Assembly (NCBI RefSeq): GCF_010729665.1
Contig: NZ_AP022610.1
Span: 1,302,001 to 1,366,000 of the forward strand
Source of the DNA: Mycolicibacterium madagascariense
GTDB lineage: Bacteria > Actinomycetota > Actinomycetes > Mycobacteriales > Mycobacteriaceae
Direction of reading: 5' to 3'
DNA: 64,000 nucleotides
The position numbers and the translations under genes were made by a program. Below are positions 56,761-64,000 of the stretch, piece after piece. The notes beneath the pieces were generated by a model. It did not search any database and had not been told where the DNA came from. It worked only from the letters and a program-made list of their open reading frames with translations. Within the stretch, counting starts at the first letter, position 1. Each line of letters opens with the position of its first letter.

Positions 56761-57947
56761 TGACCCGGTGAGCCCGTCACCACGCAGTGCGTCTGGCTGT
56801 AGATGGTGGCCATGCACCTGTTGCAGTGCGTGCACAGCGAGCGCACCGCGTGCCCGGGGTCCTCGTCCCTGATGCGGTTGACCAGGTCGGGTTCGGCGAG
56901 CACGGCCCGGCCCATCGCCACGAAGTCGAAGCCCTCGGCCATCGCGAGGTCCATGGTCTCGCGATTGGTGATGCCGCCCAGCAGGATCAGCGGCATGGTC
57001 AGTGCGGCACGGAACTGCCTGGCCTGATCCAGGAGGTAGGCCTCGCGGTAGGGGTACTCGCGCAGGAACTTCTTGCCCGACATGCGGATGCCCCACCGCA
57101 GCGGGGGCTTGAACGCGTTCGCGAACTCCTTGATGGGAGCGTCCCCGCGGAAGAGGTACAGCGGGTTGAGCAGGGAGCTGCCCGCCGTGAGTTCGAGCGC
57201 GTCGAGGCCGCCGTCCTCCTCGAGCCACGTGGCGGTCTGCAGCGACTCGTCGAGCGAGATGCCGCCGCGCACGCCGTCGGACATGTTGAGCTTGGCCGTC
57301 ACGGCGATGCGGTTGCCGACGGCGTCGCGGACGGCCCGCACCACGCCGCGGGCCACCTTTGCCCGGTTCTCCAGCGAGCCGCCGTACTCGTCGGTGCGAC
57401 GGTTGATCAGCGGGCTGAGGAACGAGCTGGCCAGGTAGTTGTGGCCGAGGTGCACCTCGACGGCGTCGAAGCCGGATTCGATCGCCAGGCGGGCGGCGTT
57501 GGCGTGGGCGGCGGTGATCTCCTCGATGTCGGCCCGGGTGGCCTTCTTGGCGAACCGCATCGACAGCGGGTTGAAGAAGCGCACTGGCGCATAGGCCGGC
57601 GCCTTGTTGGTGCGCGCGTTCGCGACGGGACCGGCGTGACCGATCTGCGCGCTGATCGCGGCGCCCTCGGCGTGGATCGCGTCGGTCAGCCGGCGCAGTC
57701 CCGGCACCGCCTCCGGCCGCATCCACAGTTGCCAGCCATCGGTGCGGCCGCCGGGAGTGACCGCGCAGTAGGCGACGGTCGTCATGCCGATGCCGCCTGC
57801 GGCGGGCAGCCGGTGGTAAGTGATCAGGTCGTCGGTGACCAGGGCGTCGGGCGTGGACGCCTCGAAGGTCGCCGCCTTGATGATGCGGTTGCGCAGGGTC
57901 ACCGGGCCGAGCTTGGCCGGAGTGAACACATTTGGAGGGCTGTCCAT
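56757..57947 (-). CDS. NADH:flavin oxidoreductase (old yellow enzyme family)
   Basis: A 396-residue FMN-dependent barrel enzyme like Rv3359. Visible are [15 protein letters not shown] at the FMN site, AQIGHAGP with the substrate-binding histidine region, and [28 protein letters not shown], the family signature. The C-terminal [11 protein letters not shown] carries three cysteines like those of the 2,4-dienoyl-CoA reductase subfamily, but the length is too short for its second flavin domain. The ATG at 57947 replaces a long artificial extension. folD is divergent, 127 bases away. Confidence 0.85.
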   Translation of the reverse strand: MDSPPNVFTPAKLGPVTLRNRIIKAATFEASTPDALVTDDLITYHRLPAAGGIGMTTVAYCAVTPGGRTDGWQLWMRPEAVPGLRRLTDAIHAEGAAISAQIGHAGPVANARTNKAPAYAPVRFFNPLSMRFAKKATRADIEEITAAHANAARLAIESGFDAVEVHLGHNYLASSFLSPLINRRTDEYGGSLENRAKVARGVVRAVRDAVGNRIAVTAKLNMSDGVRGGISLDESLQTATWLEEDGGLDALELTAGSSLLNPLYLFRGDAPIKEFANAFKPPLRWGIRMSGKKFLREYPYREAYLLDQARQFRAALTMPLILLGGITNRETMDLAMAEGFDFVAMGRAVLAEPDLVNRIRDEDPGHAVRSLCTHCNRCMATIYSQTHCVVTGSPGH

Positions 57948-58013
57948 TGGCGCAGCCCAACACGCCGGTGGGTCGGGTGTCAACGATGGCTGCCAGAATG
58001 GGGTGCCGGGGCA

Positions 58014-58064
58014 GGCGGCGAGCGAAGCGACGGGGATTGTGCGGGCGGCGAGCGAAGCGACGGG
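58014..58064 (+). repeat. Two GAGCGAAGCGAC repeats before folD
   Basis: GGCGGCGAGCGAAGCGACGG occurs at 58014 and again at 58044, exactly 30 bases apart. The second copy runs into the folD ribosome site. The core is the same as in the lipase-gene repeat, read on the opposite strand. Confidence 0.85.
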
Positions 58065-58074
58065 AGATCGACGC

Positions 58075-58929
58075 GTGGGTGCGATGACGTTGGACGGCAA
58101 GGCCACGCGTGACGAGATCTTCGTCGACCTCAAGCAGCGCGTCGAGAAGTTGACGGCGGCGGGCCGCACCCCCGGCCTGGGTACCGTCCTGGTCGGTGAC
58201 GACCCGGGTTCGCAGGCCTACGTCCGCGGCAAGCACGCCGACTGCGCGAAGGTCGGCATCAACTCGATCCGTCGCGACCTGCCCGCCGACATCAGCCAGG
58301 CCGCGCTGAACGAGACCATCGACGAACTGAACGCCAACCCCGAGTGCACCGGGTACATCGTGCAGCTGCCGTTGCCCAAGCACCTCGACGAGAACGCGGC
58401 GCTGGAGCGCATCGACCCCGCCAAGGACGCCGACGGCCTGCACCCCACGAACCTCGGCAGGCTGGTGCTCAACGAACCGGCGCCGCTGCCGTGCACGCCG
58501 CGGGGAATCGTGCACCTGCTGCGGCGGTTCGAGGTCGAGATCGCCGGGGCGCACGTCGTGGTGATCGGGCGCGGGGTGACGGTCGGCCGGCCGCTGGGCC
58601 TGCTGCTGACGCGCCGCTCCGAGAACGCGACGGTCACGTTGTGCCACACCGCAACTCGTCACCTTCCCGAGTTGGCGCGCGAGGCCGACGTCATCGTCGC
58701 CGCGGTCGGGGTGCCGCACATGGTCACCGCGGACATGGTCAAGCCGGGCGCTGCGGTCGTCGACGTCGGGGTGAGCCGCGACGACGCGGGCAAGCTGGTC
58801 GGCGACGTGCATCCCGACGTCTGGGACGTGGCGGGGCACGTGTCGCCGAACCCCGGCGGCGTCGGTCCGCTCACGCGGGCGTTCCTGCTGACCAACGTCG
58901 TCGAGCTCGACGAGGCCAAAGCCCAGTGA
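58075..58929 (+). CDS. folD: Methylenetetrahydrofolate dehydrogenase/cyclohydrolase FolD
   Basis: A 284-residue bifunctional enzyme that interconverts 5,10-methylene-THF and 10-formyl-THF with NADP. The catalytic lysine lies in [11 protein letters not shown], the family signature is PLPKHLDEN and the nucleotide-binding motif is [17 protein letters not shown]. The GTG at 58075, with GGGAGA upstream, gives the usual [15 protein letters not shown] start; an ATG at 58084 is possible. The next gene overlaps the stop by four bases. Confidence 0.94.
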   Translation: MGAMTLDGKATRDEIFVDLKQRVEKLTAAGRTPGLGTVLVGDDPGSQAYVRGKHADCAKVGINSIRRDLPADISQAALNETIDELNANPECTGYIVQLPLPKHLDENAALERIDPAKDADGLHPTNLGRLVLNEPAPLPCTPRGIVHLLRRFEVEIAGAHVVVIGRGVTVGRPLGLLLTRRSENATVTLCHTATRHLPELAREADVIVAAVGVPHMVTADMVKPGAAVVDVGVSRDDAGKLVGDVHPDVWDVAGHVSPNPGGVGPLTRAFLLTNVVELDEAKAQ

Positions 58930-59219
58930 CGGCACGGGAATTCGCGCACAAGGTGTTCGCGGGCCAGTGGCCGATCCTCACGGTGGGCGTCTTCCTGCTG
59001 GCCGCGTTCGGGTTGGTCGTCGCCGGGTACTGGCGTCGCGGCGCCCTCGTGCTCGCGATCGGTGTCGGGGTGGCGGCGGCGATGCGGCTGACGCTGACCG
59101 ACGAGCGCGCCGGCTTGCTGGTCGTGCGATCGCGGACCATCGACATCGCCACCACGGCGACGGTCAGTGCGGCGCTGGTCTACATCGCGCTGACGATCGA
59201 TCCGCTGGGCACGTCCTAG
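58926..59219 (+). CDS. DUF3017 family membrane protein
   Basis: A 97-residue protein with three hydrophobic helices (about 17-36, 40-54 and 77-95), matching the DUF3017 family (Rv3355c) that follows folD in mycobacteria. Function unknown. The GTG at 58926 overlaps the folD stop, so translation is coupled; longer frames upstream lie inside folD. Confidence 0.85.
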   Translation: MTAREFAHKVFAGQWPILTVGVFLLAAFGLVVAGYWRRGALVLAIGVGVAAAMRLTLTDERAGLLVVRSRTIDIATTATVSAALVYIALTIDPLGTS

Positions 59220-59363
59220 TTTTCGTCGAGGTAGCGCTCACAGTCGCCGCACGCGGGTCTCGTGACTGTGGACGCTATGTCGACGCCGTCACCTCGAGCA
59301 TCTGAATTTCCTCGTTGTGCGTCACCCCCGGGCGGCGCGACCTAACATCGTCCACGTACGGCG

Positions 59364-59380
59364 ATTCCACTAGACGGAAT
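59364..59380. promoter_or_regulatory. Operator-like inverted repeat upstream of the hut operon
   Basis: ATTCC-ACTAGAC-GGAAT is an inverted repeat with a 7-base spacer, about 80 bases before the IclR gene. The TTCC/GGAA half-sites resemble those of several IclR regulators. It is the best candidate operator for the operon. Confidence 0.45.
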
Positions 59381-59459
59381 GGCGATTTTACTTAGTGGCA
59401 ACGTCGGGGCAGTCAGGTGAAACGTCACGGCCGTAGCGTCGATGCCGAAGGAGGACACG

Positions 59460-60140
59460 TTGGCCGACCAGGCGACCAGAACCGTCGAGCGCGCATTGGC
59501 TCTGCTCGCGAGCGTCTGCGACCGCGGCGGCGTCAATCTCGCCGACACCGCGCGGGACTGCGAGCTGGCGCCGAGCACGGCGCTGCGGCTGCTGCGCACG
59601 CTGGAGGCGACGGGTTTCGTGCGCAAGGACGAGCTCGGGCTGTACCGCCCGGGCAGCCGCATCATCCAGCTCGGCGCCCAGGCCCTGAGCGACGAGTCGC
59701 TGATCGACCTCGCCGCACCCGCCATGCAGGAGCTCGTCGACCAGACCGGCGAGTCGGCCTACCTCAGCGTCGAGGGTCACGACGCGACCGCGGTGTACCT
59801 CAGCATCGTCGAGGGCACCCATTCCGTGCGGCACGCCAGCTGGGTCGGCCGCACGGTGCCGATGGAGACCTCGGCGGCCGGACACGCGTTGCGCGGCAGG
59901 GTCTCCGACGACGGTTACGTCGTCGTCGAACACGGCGTCGAGACCGACGTCACCGCAATGGCCTGCCCCATCCACTCCCAGGCCAGGATCGTCGCGGCGA
60001 TGAGCCTGTTGATCCCGAGCTACCGATTGACCGCACGGCTCGCGACGCGCTACGGCCAGCAGTTGGTCGCGGCCGCCGCGGACGTCTCCGCCCGGCTCAG
60101 CAGTACCCCGGCACCACACCCGACGAAGGACCTCACCTGA
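59460..60140 (+). CDS. IclR-family regulator of histidine utilisation
   Basis: A 226-residue IclR regulator. The N-terminal winged helix (about 8-65) reads [23 protein letters not shown]; the C-terminal effector domain includes [15 protein letters not shown] residues ([12 protein letters not shown]) and the ligand loop. The start is taken as the TTG at 59460, five bases after AAGGAGG; an ATG at 59442 would lie upstream of that ribosome site. It is followed by hutU with one base between, so it probably controls its own operon in response to urocanate or a related intermediate (inference). Confidence 0.83.
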   Translation: MADQATRTVERALALLASVCDRGGVNLADTARDCELAPSTALRLLRTLEATGFVRKDELGLYRPGSRIIQLGAQALSDESLIDLAAPAMQELVDQTGESAYLSVEGHDATAVYLSIVEGTHSVRHASWVGRTVPMETSAAGHALRGRVSDDGYVVVEHGVETDVTAMACPIHSQARIVAAMSLLIPSYRLTARLATRYGQQLVAAAADVSARLSSTPAPHPTKDLT

Positions 60141-60141
60141 C

Positions 60142-61809
60142 ATGACGACCCTCTCCGGCCCCCGCCCCGTCCGTGCGCCACGCGGTTCCGACATCTCCTG
60201 CAAGGGATGGCCACAGGAAGCCGTCCTGCGCATGCTGATGAACAACCTCGATCCCGAGGTCGCCGAGCATCCCGACGATCTCGTGGTCTACGGCGGCACG
60301 GGGCGCGCGGCGCGCAGCTGGCCCGCCTTCGACGCACTCGTCCGCACCCTGCGCGGGCTCGAGGACGACGAGACGATGCTGGTGCAGTCGGGCAAGCCGG
60401 TCGGGGTGTTCCGCACCAACGCATGGGCCCCGCGCGTGCTGATCGCGAACTCGAATCTGGTTGGGGATTGGGCGAACTGGGAGCAGTTCCGCGCACTGGA
60501 GGCCGCTGGTCTGACGATGTACGGCCAGATGACCGCGGGCTCGTGGATCTACATCGGCACGCAGGGCATCCTGCAGGGCACCTACGAGACGTTCGGTGCC
60601 ATCGCCAAGAAGAAGTTCGACGGCAGCCTCGCGGGCACCATCACCCTGACCGCCGGCGTCGGCGGCATGGGCGGCGCACAGCCCCTGGCCGTGACGATGA
60701 ACGAGGGCGTCGCAATTTGCGTCGACGTCGACGAGACGCGCATCGACCGCCGCATCGCCAAGCGCTACCTCGACGTCAAGGCCACCGACCTCGACGACGC
60801 GTTGGCCAGGGCGATCGAAGCGCGAGATGCCAAGCGGCCGTTGTCGATCGGCGTCGTCGGCAATGCGGCCGAGGTGTTCCCGGCGCTGCTGGCGCGCGAC
60901 GCACCGATCGACGTCGTCACCGACCAGACCTCCGCGCACGACCCGCTGTCGTACCTGCCGATCGGCATCGAGCTCGAGGACATGAAGAAGATGGCCGAGA
61001 AGGACCCGGTCTACTTCACCGAACAGGCGCAGGAGTCGATGGCCAAGCACGTGGCCGCCATGGTCGGATTCCTCGACAGGGGTGCCGAGGTGTTCGACTA
61101 CGGCAACTCGATCCGCGACGAGGCCCGAAAGGCCGGTTACGACAGGGCATTCGACTTCCCCGGCTTCGTACCCGCCTATATCCGGCCGCAGTTCGAGGAG
61201 GGCCTCGGCCCGTTCCGGTGGGCCGCGCTGTCCGGGGATCCGCAGGACATCGCCGCCACCGACCGCGCGATCCTCGACCTGTTTCCCGAGAACGACCACC
61301 TGCGGCGGTGGATCACGATGGCCGGTGACCGCGTCGAGTTCGAGGGGCTACCCGCCCGCATCTGCTGGCTCGGCTACGGCGAACGGCACCGGGCTGGACT
61401 GAAGTTCAACGAGATGGTGGCCTCCGGTGAGGTGTCGGCGCCCATCGTCATCGGCCGCGACCACCTGGACTCCGGCTCGGTGGCCTCGCCCTACCGCGAG
61501 ACCGAGGCGATGCTCGACGGCTCCGACGCCATCGCCGACTGGCCGCTGCTGAACGCGTTGTTGAACACCGCATCCGGGGCGACCTGGGTGTCGATCCACC
61601 ACGGCGGCGGGGTCGGCATGGGTCGCTCCATCCACGCCGGGCAGGTCACGGTCGCCGACGGCACCGATCTCGCCGCGCAGAAGCTCGAACGCGTGCTGAC
61701 CAACGACCCGGGCACCGGCATCATCCGCCACGCGGACGCGGGATACGAGCACGCCGCCGCCGTCGCCGCGCAGCGTGGCGTACGAATCCCCATGCAGGAG
61801 AACGAATGA
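60142..61809 (+). CDS. hutU: Urocanate hydratase
   Basis: A 555-residue enzyme that hydrates urocanate to imidazolone propionate using tightly bound NAD+, the second step of histidine breakdown. [23 protein letters not shown] and [16 protein letters not shown] are family hallmarks, the last being part of the NAD site; SSVxxHHGGG appears as [17 protein letters not shown]. Full length. The ATG is one base after the IclR stop, and the stop overlaps the next gene by four bases. Confidence 0.95.
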   Translation: MTTLSGPRPVRAPRGSDISCKGWPQEAVLRMLMNNLDPEVAEHPDDLVVYGGTGRAARSWPAFDALVRTLRGLEDDETMLVQSGKPVGVFRTNAWAPRVLIANSNLVGDWANWEQFRALEAAGLTMYGQMTAGSWIYIGTQGILQGTYETFGAIAKKKFDGSLAGTITLTAGVGGMGGAQPLAVTMNEGVAICVDVDETRIDRRIAKRYLDVKATDLDDALARAIEARDAKRPLSIGVVGNAAEVFPALLARDAPIDVVTDQTSAHDPLSYLPIGIELEDMKKMAEKDPVYFTEQAQESMAKHVAAMVGFLDRGAEVFDYGNSIRDEARKAGYDRAFDFPGFVPAYIRPQFEEGLGPFRWAALSGDPQDIAATDRAILDLFPENDHLRRWITMAGDRVEFEGLPARICWLGYGERHRAGLKFNEMVASGEVSAPIVIGRDHLDSGSVASPYRETEAMLDGSDAIADWPLLNALLNTASGATWVSIHHGGGVGMGRSIHAGQVTVADGTDLAAQKLERVLTNDPGTGIIRHADAGYEHAAAVAAQRGVRIPMQENE

Positions 61810-63029
61810 GCGAGTTCGACGCGCTGTGGGACGCCATCCTCGACGTCGGTAGGCACGGCGGGACCGGCGGTTACCGGCGCTACGCATGGTCGGATGCAGA
61901 CCTGACCCTGCGGGAATGGTTCCGCGGCTGCGCCGAACAGCGCGGCATGGACGTGGAGGAGGACCGCAACGGCAACCTGTGGGCATGGTGGCTGCCGACC
62001 GGGTGGGTCGGTGAGCCGAGGGACGCCTTCGTCACTGGCTCGCACCTGGATTCGGTGCCCGACGGGGGTGCCTACGACGGGCCGCTCGGCGTCGTGTCGG
62101 CATTCGCGGCCGTCGACATCGTGCGCGCCCGCGGCGTCGTCCCGACGATACCCGTTGCCGTGGCGGCCTTCTCCGACGAGGAGGGCGCCCGCTTCGGCGT
62201 CGCGTGCGTGGGGTCCAAGCTCGTCACCGGCGCGCTGAGCGCCGACCGCGCGCGGGCCTTGCGCGACAACGACGGCGTCACGCTCGAGGAGGCGATGACC
62301 CGCGCCGGTCGTCATCCCGAGCATCTCGGCATCGACGAGACCCTGCTGAAGCGGATCGGCGTCTACGTCGAACTGCACGTCGAGCAGGGCCGCGCGCTGG
62401 ACCTCGTCGACCGGCCGATCGCGGTGGCCTCGGCCATCTGGCCACACGGCCGCTGGGAGTTCGCGTTTCACGGCGCCGCCAACCACGCCGGCACCACCCG
62501 CCTGTCCGACCGCCGGGATCCGATGCTGGCCTTCGCATCGTCGGTGCACGCCGCCCGCACCGCGGCCCAGCGGCACGAGGCGGTCGCCACCTTCGGCAAG
62601 GTGCTCGTCTCGCCCAACGGCGCCAACGCCATTCCCTCTCTGGTGAGAGCGTGGCTGGACGCCCGGGCCGCCGACGAGGCGACGCTGACCGCCCTGGTCG
62701 ACCAGATCAGTGCCGAGGCAGGTGGTTTCGCGACGGCCGACGGCATCGACCTGCGGGTGAGCGCCGAATCCCTCACGCCCGTCGTCGACTTCCCGCAGGC
62801 GCCCCGCGCTCGGCTGCAGCGGGCGCTGGCGGGGGTCGGCGACGTGCCCGTGCTGGCGACGCAGGCGGGTCACGACGCGGGCATCCTCTCGGCCAGAGTG
62901 CCGACGGCAATGCTGTTCGTGCGCAACCCGACCGGCGTCTCGCACTCACCGCAGGAATACGCCGAGCCCGCCGACTGCAATCTCGGCGCCGAGGCGCTGG
63001 CCGACGTCATGGTGGAGTGGGTGGGGTGA
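61806..63029 (+). CDS. M20-family amidohydrolase (allantoate amidohydrolase-like) in the hut operon
   Basis: A 407-residue dinuclear metallo-amidohydrolase of the HyuC/AllC type. The metal ligands are in [11 protein letters not shown] (His, then Asp in AYDGPLG), the catalytic glutamate is in [17 protein letters not shown] follows, and [10 protein letters not shown] supplies a C-terminal histidine. The best guess from context is hydrolysis of N-formylglutamate, the product of HutF, since an M20 gene sits at the same place in Streptomyces hut clusters. True allantoate or N-carbamoyl amino acid hydrolysis remains possible. Both ends overlap its neighbours by four bases. Confidence 0.82.
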   Translation: MSEFDALWDAILDVGRHGGTGGYRRYAWSDADLTLREWFRGCAEQRGMDVEEDRNGNLWAWWLPTGWVGEPRDAFVTGSHLDSVPDGGAYDGPLGVVSAFAAVDIVRARGVVPTIPVAVAAFSDEEGARFGVACVGSKLVTGALSADRARALRDNDGVTLEEAMTRAGRHPEHLGIDETLLKRIGVYVELHVEQGRALDLVDRPIAVASAIWPHGRWEFAFHGAANHAGTTRLSDRRDPMLAFASSVHAARTAAQRHEAVATFGKVLVSPNGANAIPSLVRAWLDARAADEATLTALVDQISAEAGGFATADGIDLRVSAESLTPVVDFPQAPRARLQRALAGVGDVPVLATQAGHDAGILSARVPTAMLFVRNPTGVSHSPQEYAEPADCNLGAEALADVMVEWVG

Positions 63030-64000
63030 GCTCCTGGTGGTGCGAGCACGCCTGGCTCGGCGGGGATGCCGTCGCCGAGCGGGTGTCGATCACCGTCGCC
63101 GACGGCCGGATCACCGCGGTCGAGTCCGAAGTCCCCGCGCCGGCATCGGCGCAGCGGCTCGCCGGGCTCGTCGTGCCGGGCCTGGCCAACGCGCACTCGC
63201 ACGCCTTCCACCGGGCACTGCGGTCGCGCACCCAGCGCGACCGGGGCTCGTTCTGGACGTGGCGCGACCTGATGTACCGGGCCGCGGGCCGGCTCGACCC
63301 CGACGGCTATCGCCGGCTCGCGACCGCGGTGTACGCCGAAATGACTTGTGCGGGAATCACGTCGGTGGGTGAGTTCCACTACCTGCACCACGACGTCGGC
63401 GGAACCCCCTACGCCGACCCCAACGAGATGGGCCTCGCGCTCGTCGAGGCGGCGGACGCTGCGGGCGTGCGCCTGACCCTGCTCGACACGTGCTATCTCA
63501 GCTCGGGCGTCGACGGCGCGCCGCTGGCTCCGGGTCCGCAGCAGCGCTTCGGCGACGGCAGCGGCGAAGCGTGGGCCGAGCGCGTGCAGGCACTGCATCA
63601 GTCCATCGATGACGAGGGCGTAAGGATCGGCGCCGCATTGCATTCCGTGCGCGGGGTACCCCTGGAGCACATGCCCGCCGTCGTCGAGTGGGCCGCCGCC
63701 CACGACGCGCCGCTGCACGTGCACTCCTCGGAGCAGACCGCCGAAGTCGAACAGTGTCTGGCGGTCCACGGCGCCACCCCGACGGCGCTGCTCCGCGACG
63801 CCGGGGTCCTCGGACCCCGCACCACTGCCGTGCATGCCACCCACCTGACCGACGAGGATCTGGCCGACCTCGACCGCTCCGCGACCGGGGTGTGCTTCTG
63901 CCCGACGACCGAGCGGGATCTCGGCGACGGCATCGGCCCGGCGGCCGCGCTGCTGGCCGGCCGCGGCCGGTTCAGCCTCGGGTCCGACTCTCACGCCGTG
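63026..64000 (+). CDS. hutF: Formimidoylglutamate deiminase HutF, cut by the window end
   Basis: The frame opens at the GTG at 63026, which overlaps the stop of the M20 gene, and stays open to the last base (325 codons). HutF removes ammonia from N-formimidoyl-glutamate. The amidohydrolase metal motif NAHSHAFHRAL is present near residue 60, followed by WTWRDLMYR and, further on, HSSEQTAEVEQC, HATHLTDEDL and FSLGSDSHAV, which all match HutF. The C-terminal part, and probably hutI and hutH, lie beyond the window. The choice of HutF means this organism uses the two-step (deiminase, then amidohydrolase) route to glutamate. Confidence 0.9.
   Translation, partial: MSSWWCEHAWLGGDAVAERVSITVADGRITAVESEVPAPASAQRLAGLVVPGLANAHSHAFHRALRSRTQRDRGSFWTWRDLMYRAAGRLDPDGYRRLATAVYAEMTCAGITSVGEFHYLHHDVGGTPYADPNEMGLALVEAADAAGVRLTLLDTCYLSSGVDGAPLAPGPQQRFGDGSGEAWAERVQALHQSIDDEGVRIGAALHSVRGVPLEHMPAVVEWAAAHDAPLHVHSSEQTAEVEQCLAVHGATPTALLRDAGVLGPRTTAVHATHLTDEDLADLDRSATGVCFCPTTERDLGDGIGPAAALLAGRGRFSLGSDSHAV

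Noticed and set aside
58926..59219. Long upstream extension of the DUF3017 frame to 58344
   Set aside because: The extension lies wholly within folD in a different frame; the GTG overlapping the folD stop gives the family length.

Overview
The window is a GC-rich actinobacterial chromosome segment, almost certainly from a Mycobacterium (Mycolicibacterium-type) species. The evidence is gene content and order: gadB-alr-tsaE-tsaB-rimI-tsaD-groES-groEL1, whiB3, sigD-rsdA, guaB2-guaB3-choD-guaA, imuA'-imuB, iunH-acrA1, dnaE2, an Rv3368c-like nitroreductase, the conservon with mfpA, and folD. This follows the M. tuberculosis Rv3433c to Rv3355c region, interrupted by blocks I do not place there. Several genes appear leaderless, with a TANNNT-type -10 box 6-7 bases before the start codon, as is common in mycobacteria. 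No rRNA, tRNA, CRISPR array or insertion sequence was recognised.

Layout. 1-600: a CGNR-type regulator with a duplicated inverted repeat and a probable divergent neighbour. 600-10700: NAD(P)HX repair (nnr), glutamate decarboxylase, alanine racemase, an alpha/beta hydrolase, the t6A tRNA modification genes with rimI, and the CIRCE-controlled groES-groEL1. 10.8-16.4 kb: a threonine/serine exporter, whiB3, sigD and its anti-sigma factor. 16.5-23.3 kb: guanine nucleotide synthesis (guaB2, guaB3, guaA) interspersed with choD and a DUF1003 protein. 23.3-28.6 kb: a leftward five-gene unit (lipase, SDR, ferritin-like protein, Baeyer-Villiger-type monooxygenase, MerR regulator) behind one operator-covered promoter. 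28.7-32.3 kb: a leftward three-gene unit joined by 4-base overlaps (S53 peptidase lipoprotein, zinc-ribbon membrane protein, single-pass secreted protein).

32.5-46.0 kb: the SOS mutasome, split into imuA'-imuB and dnaE2, each behind a LexA box. Between the halves lie a nucleoside hydrolase, AcrA1, a MaoC hydratase, an SDR, a DUF1348 protein, a DUF899 protein and a TetR/NmrA pair. 46-52.6 kb: a nitroreductase, TrmL, a small ANTAR protein, and a conservon (sensor kinase, roadblock protein, DUF742 protein, GTPase) ending in the gyrase-binding pentapeptide protein MfpA. 52.7-59.2 kb: an Rv1747-like FHA-ABC transporter, two tandem secreted paralogues, an old-yellow-enzyme-type oxidoreductase, folD and a DUF3017 membrane protein. 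59.4 kb to the end: an IclR-led histidine utilisation operon (hutU, an M20 amidohydrolase, and hutF cut by the window end).

Repeats are a theme. Two copies of a 62-bp palindromic element lie in gene-end gaps, and another palindrome follows dnaE2. A GC-rich motif with core GAGCGAAGCGAC or GAGCGCTCGTC occurs as tandem arrays inside two genes and in front of folD and guaB3. Most other long open frames, especially on the minus strand, are antisense shadows of high-GC genes and are left out.
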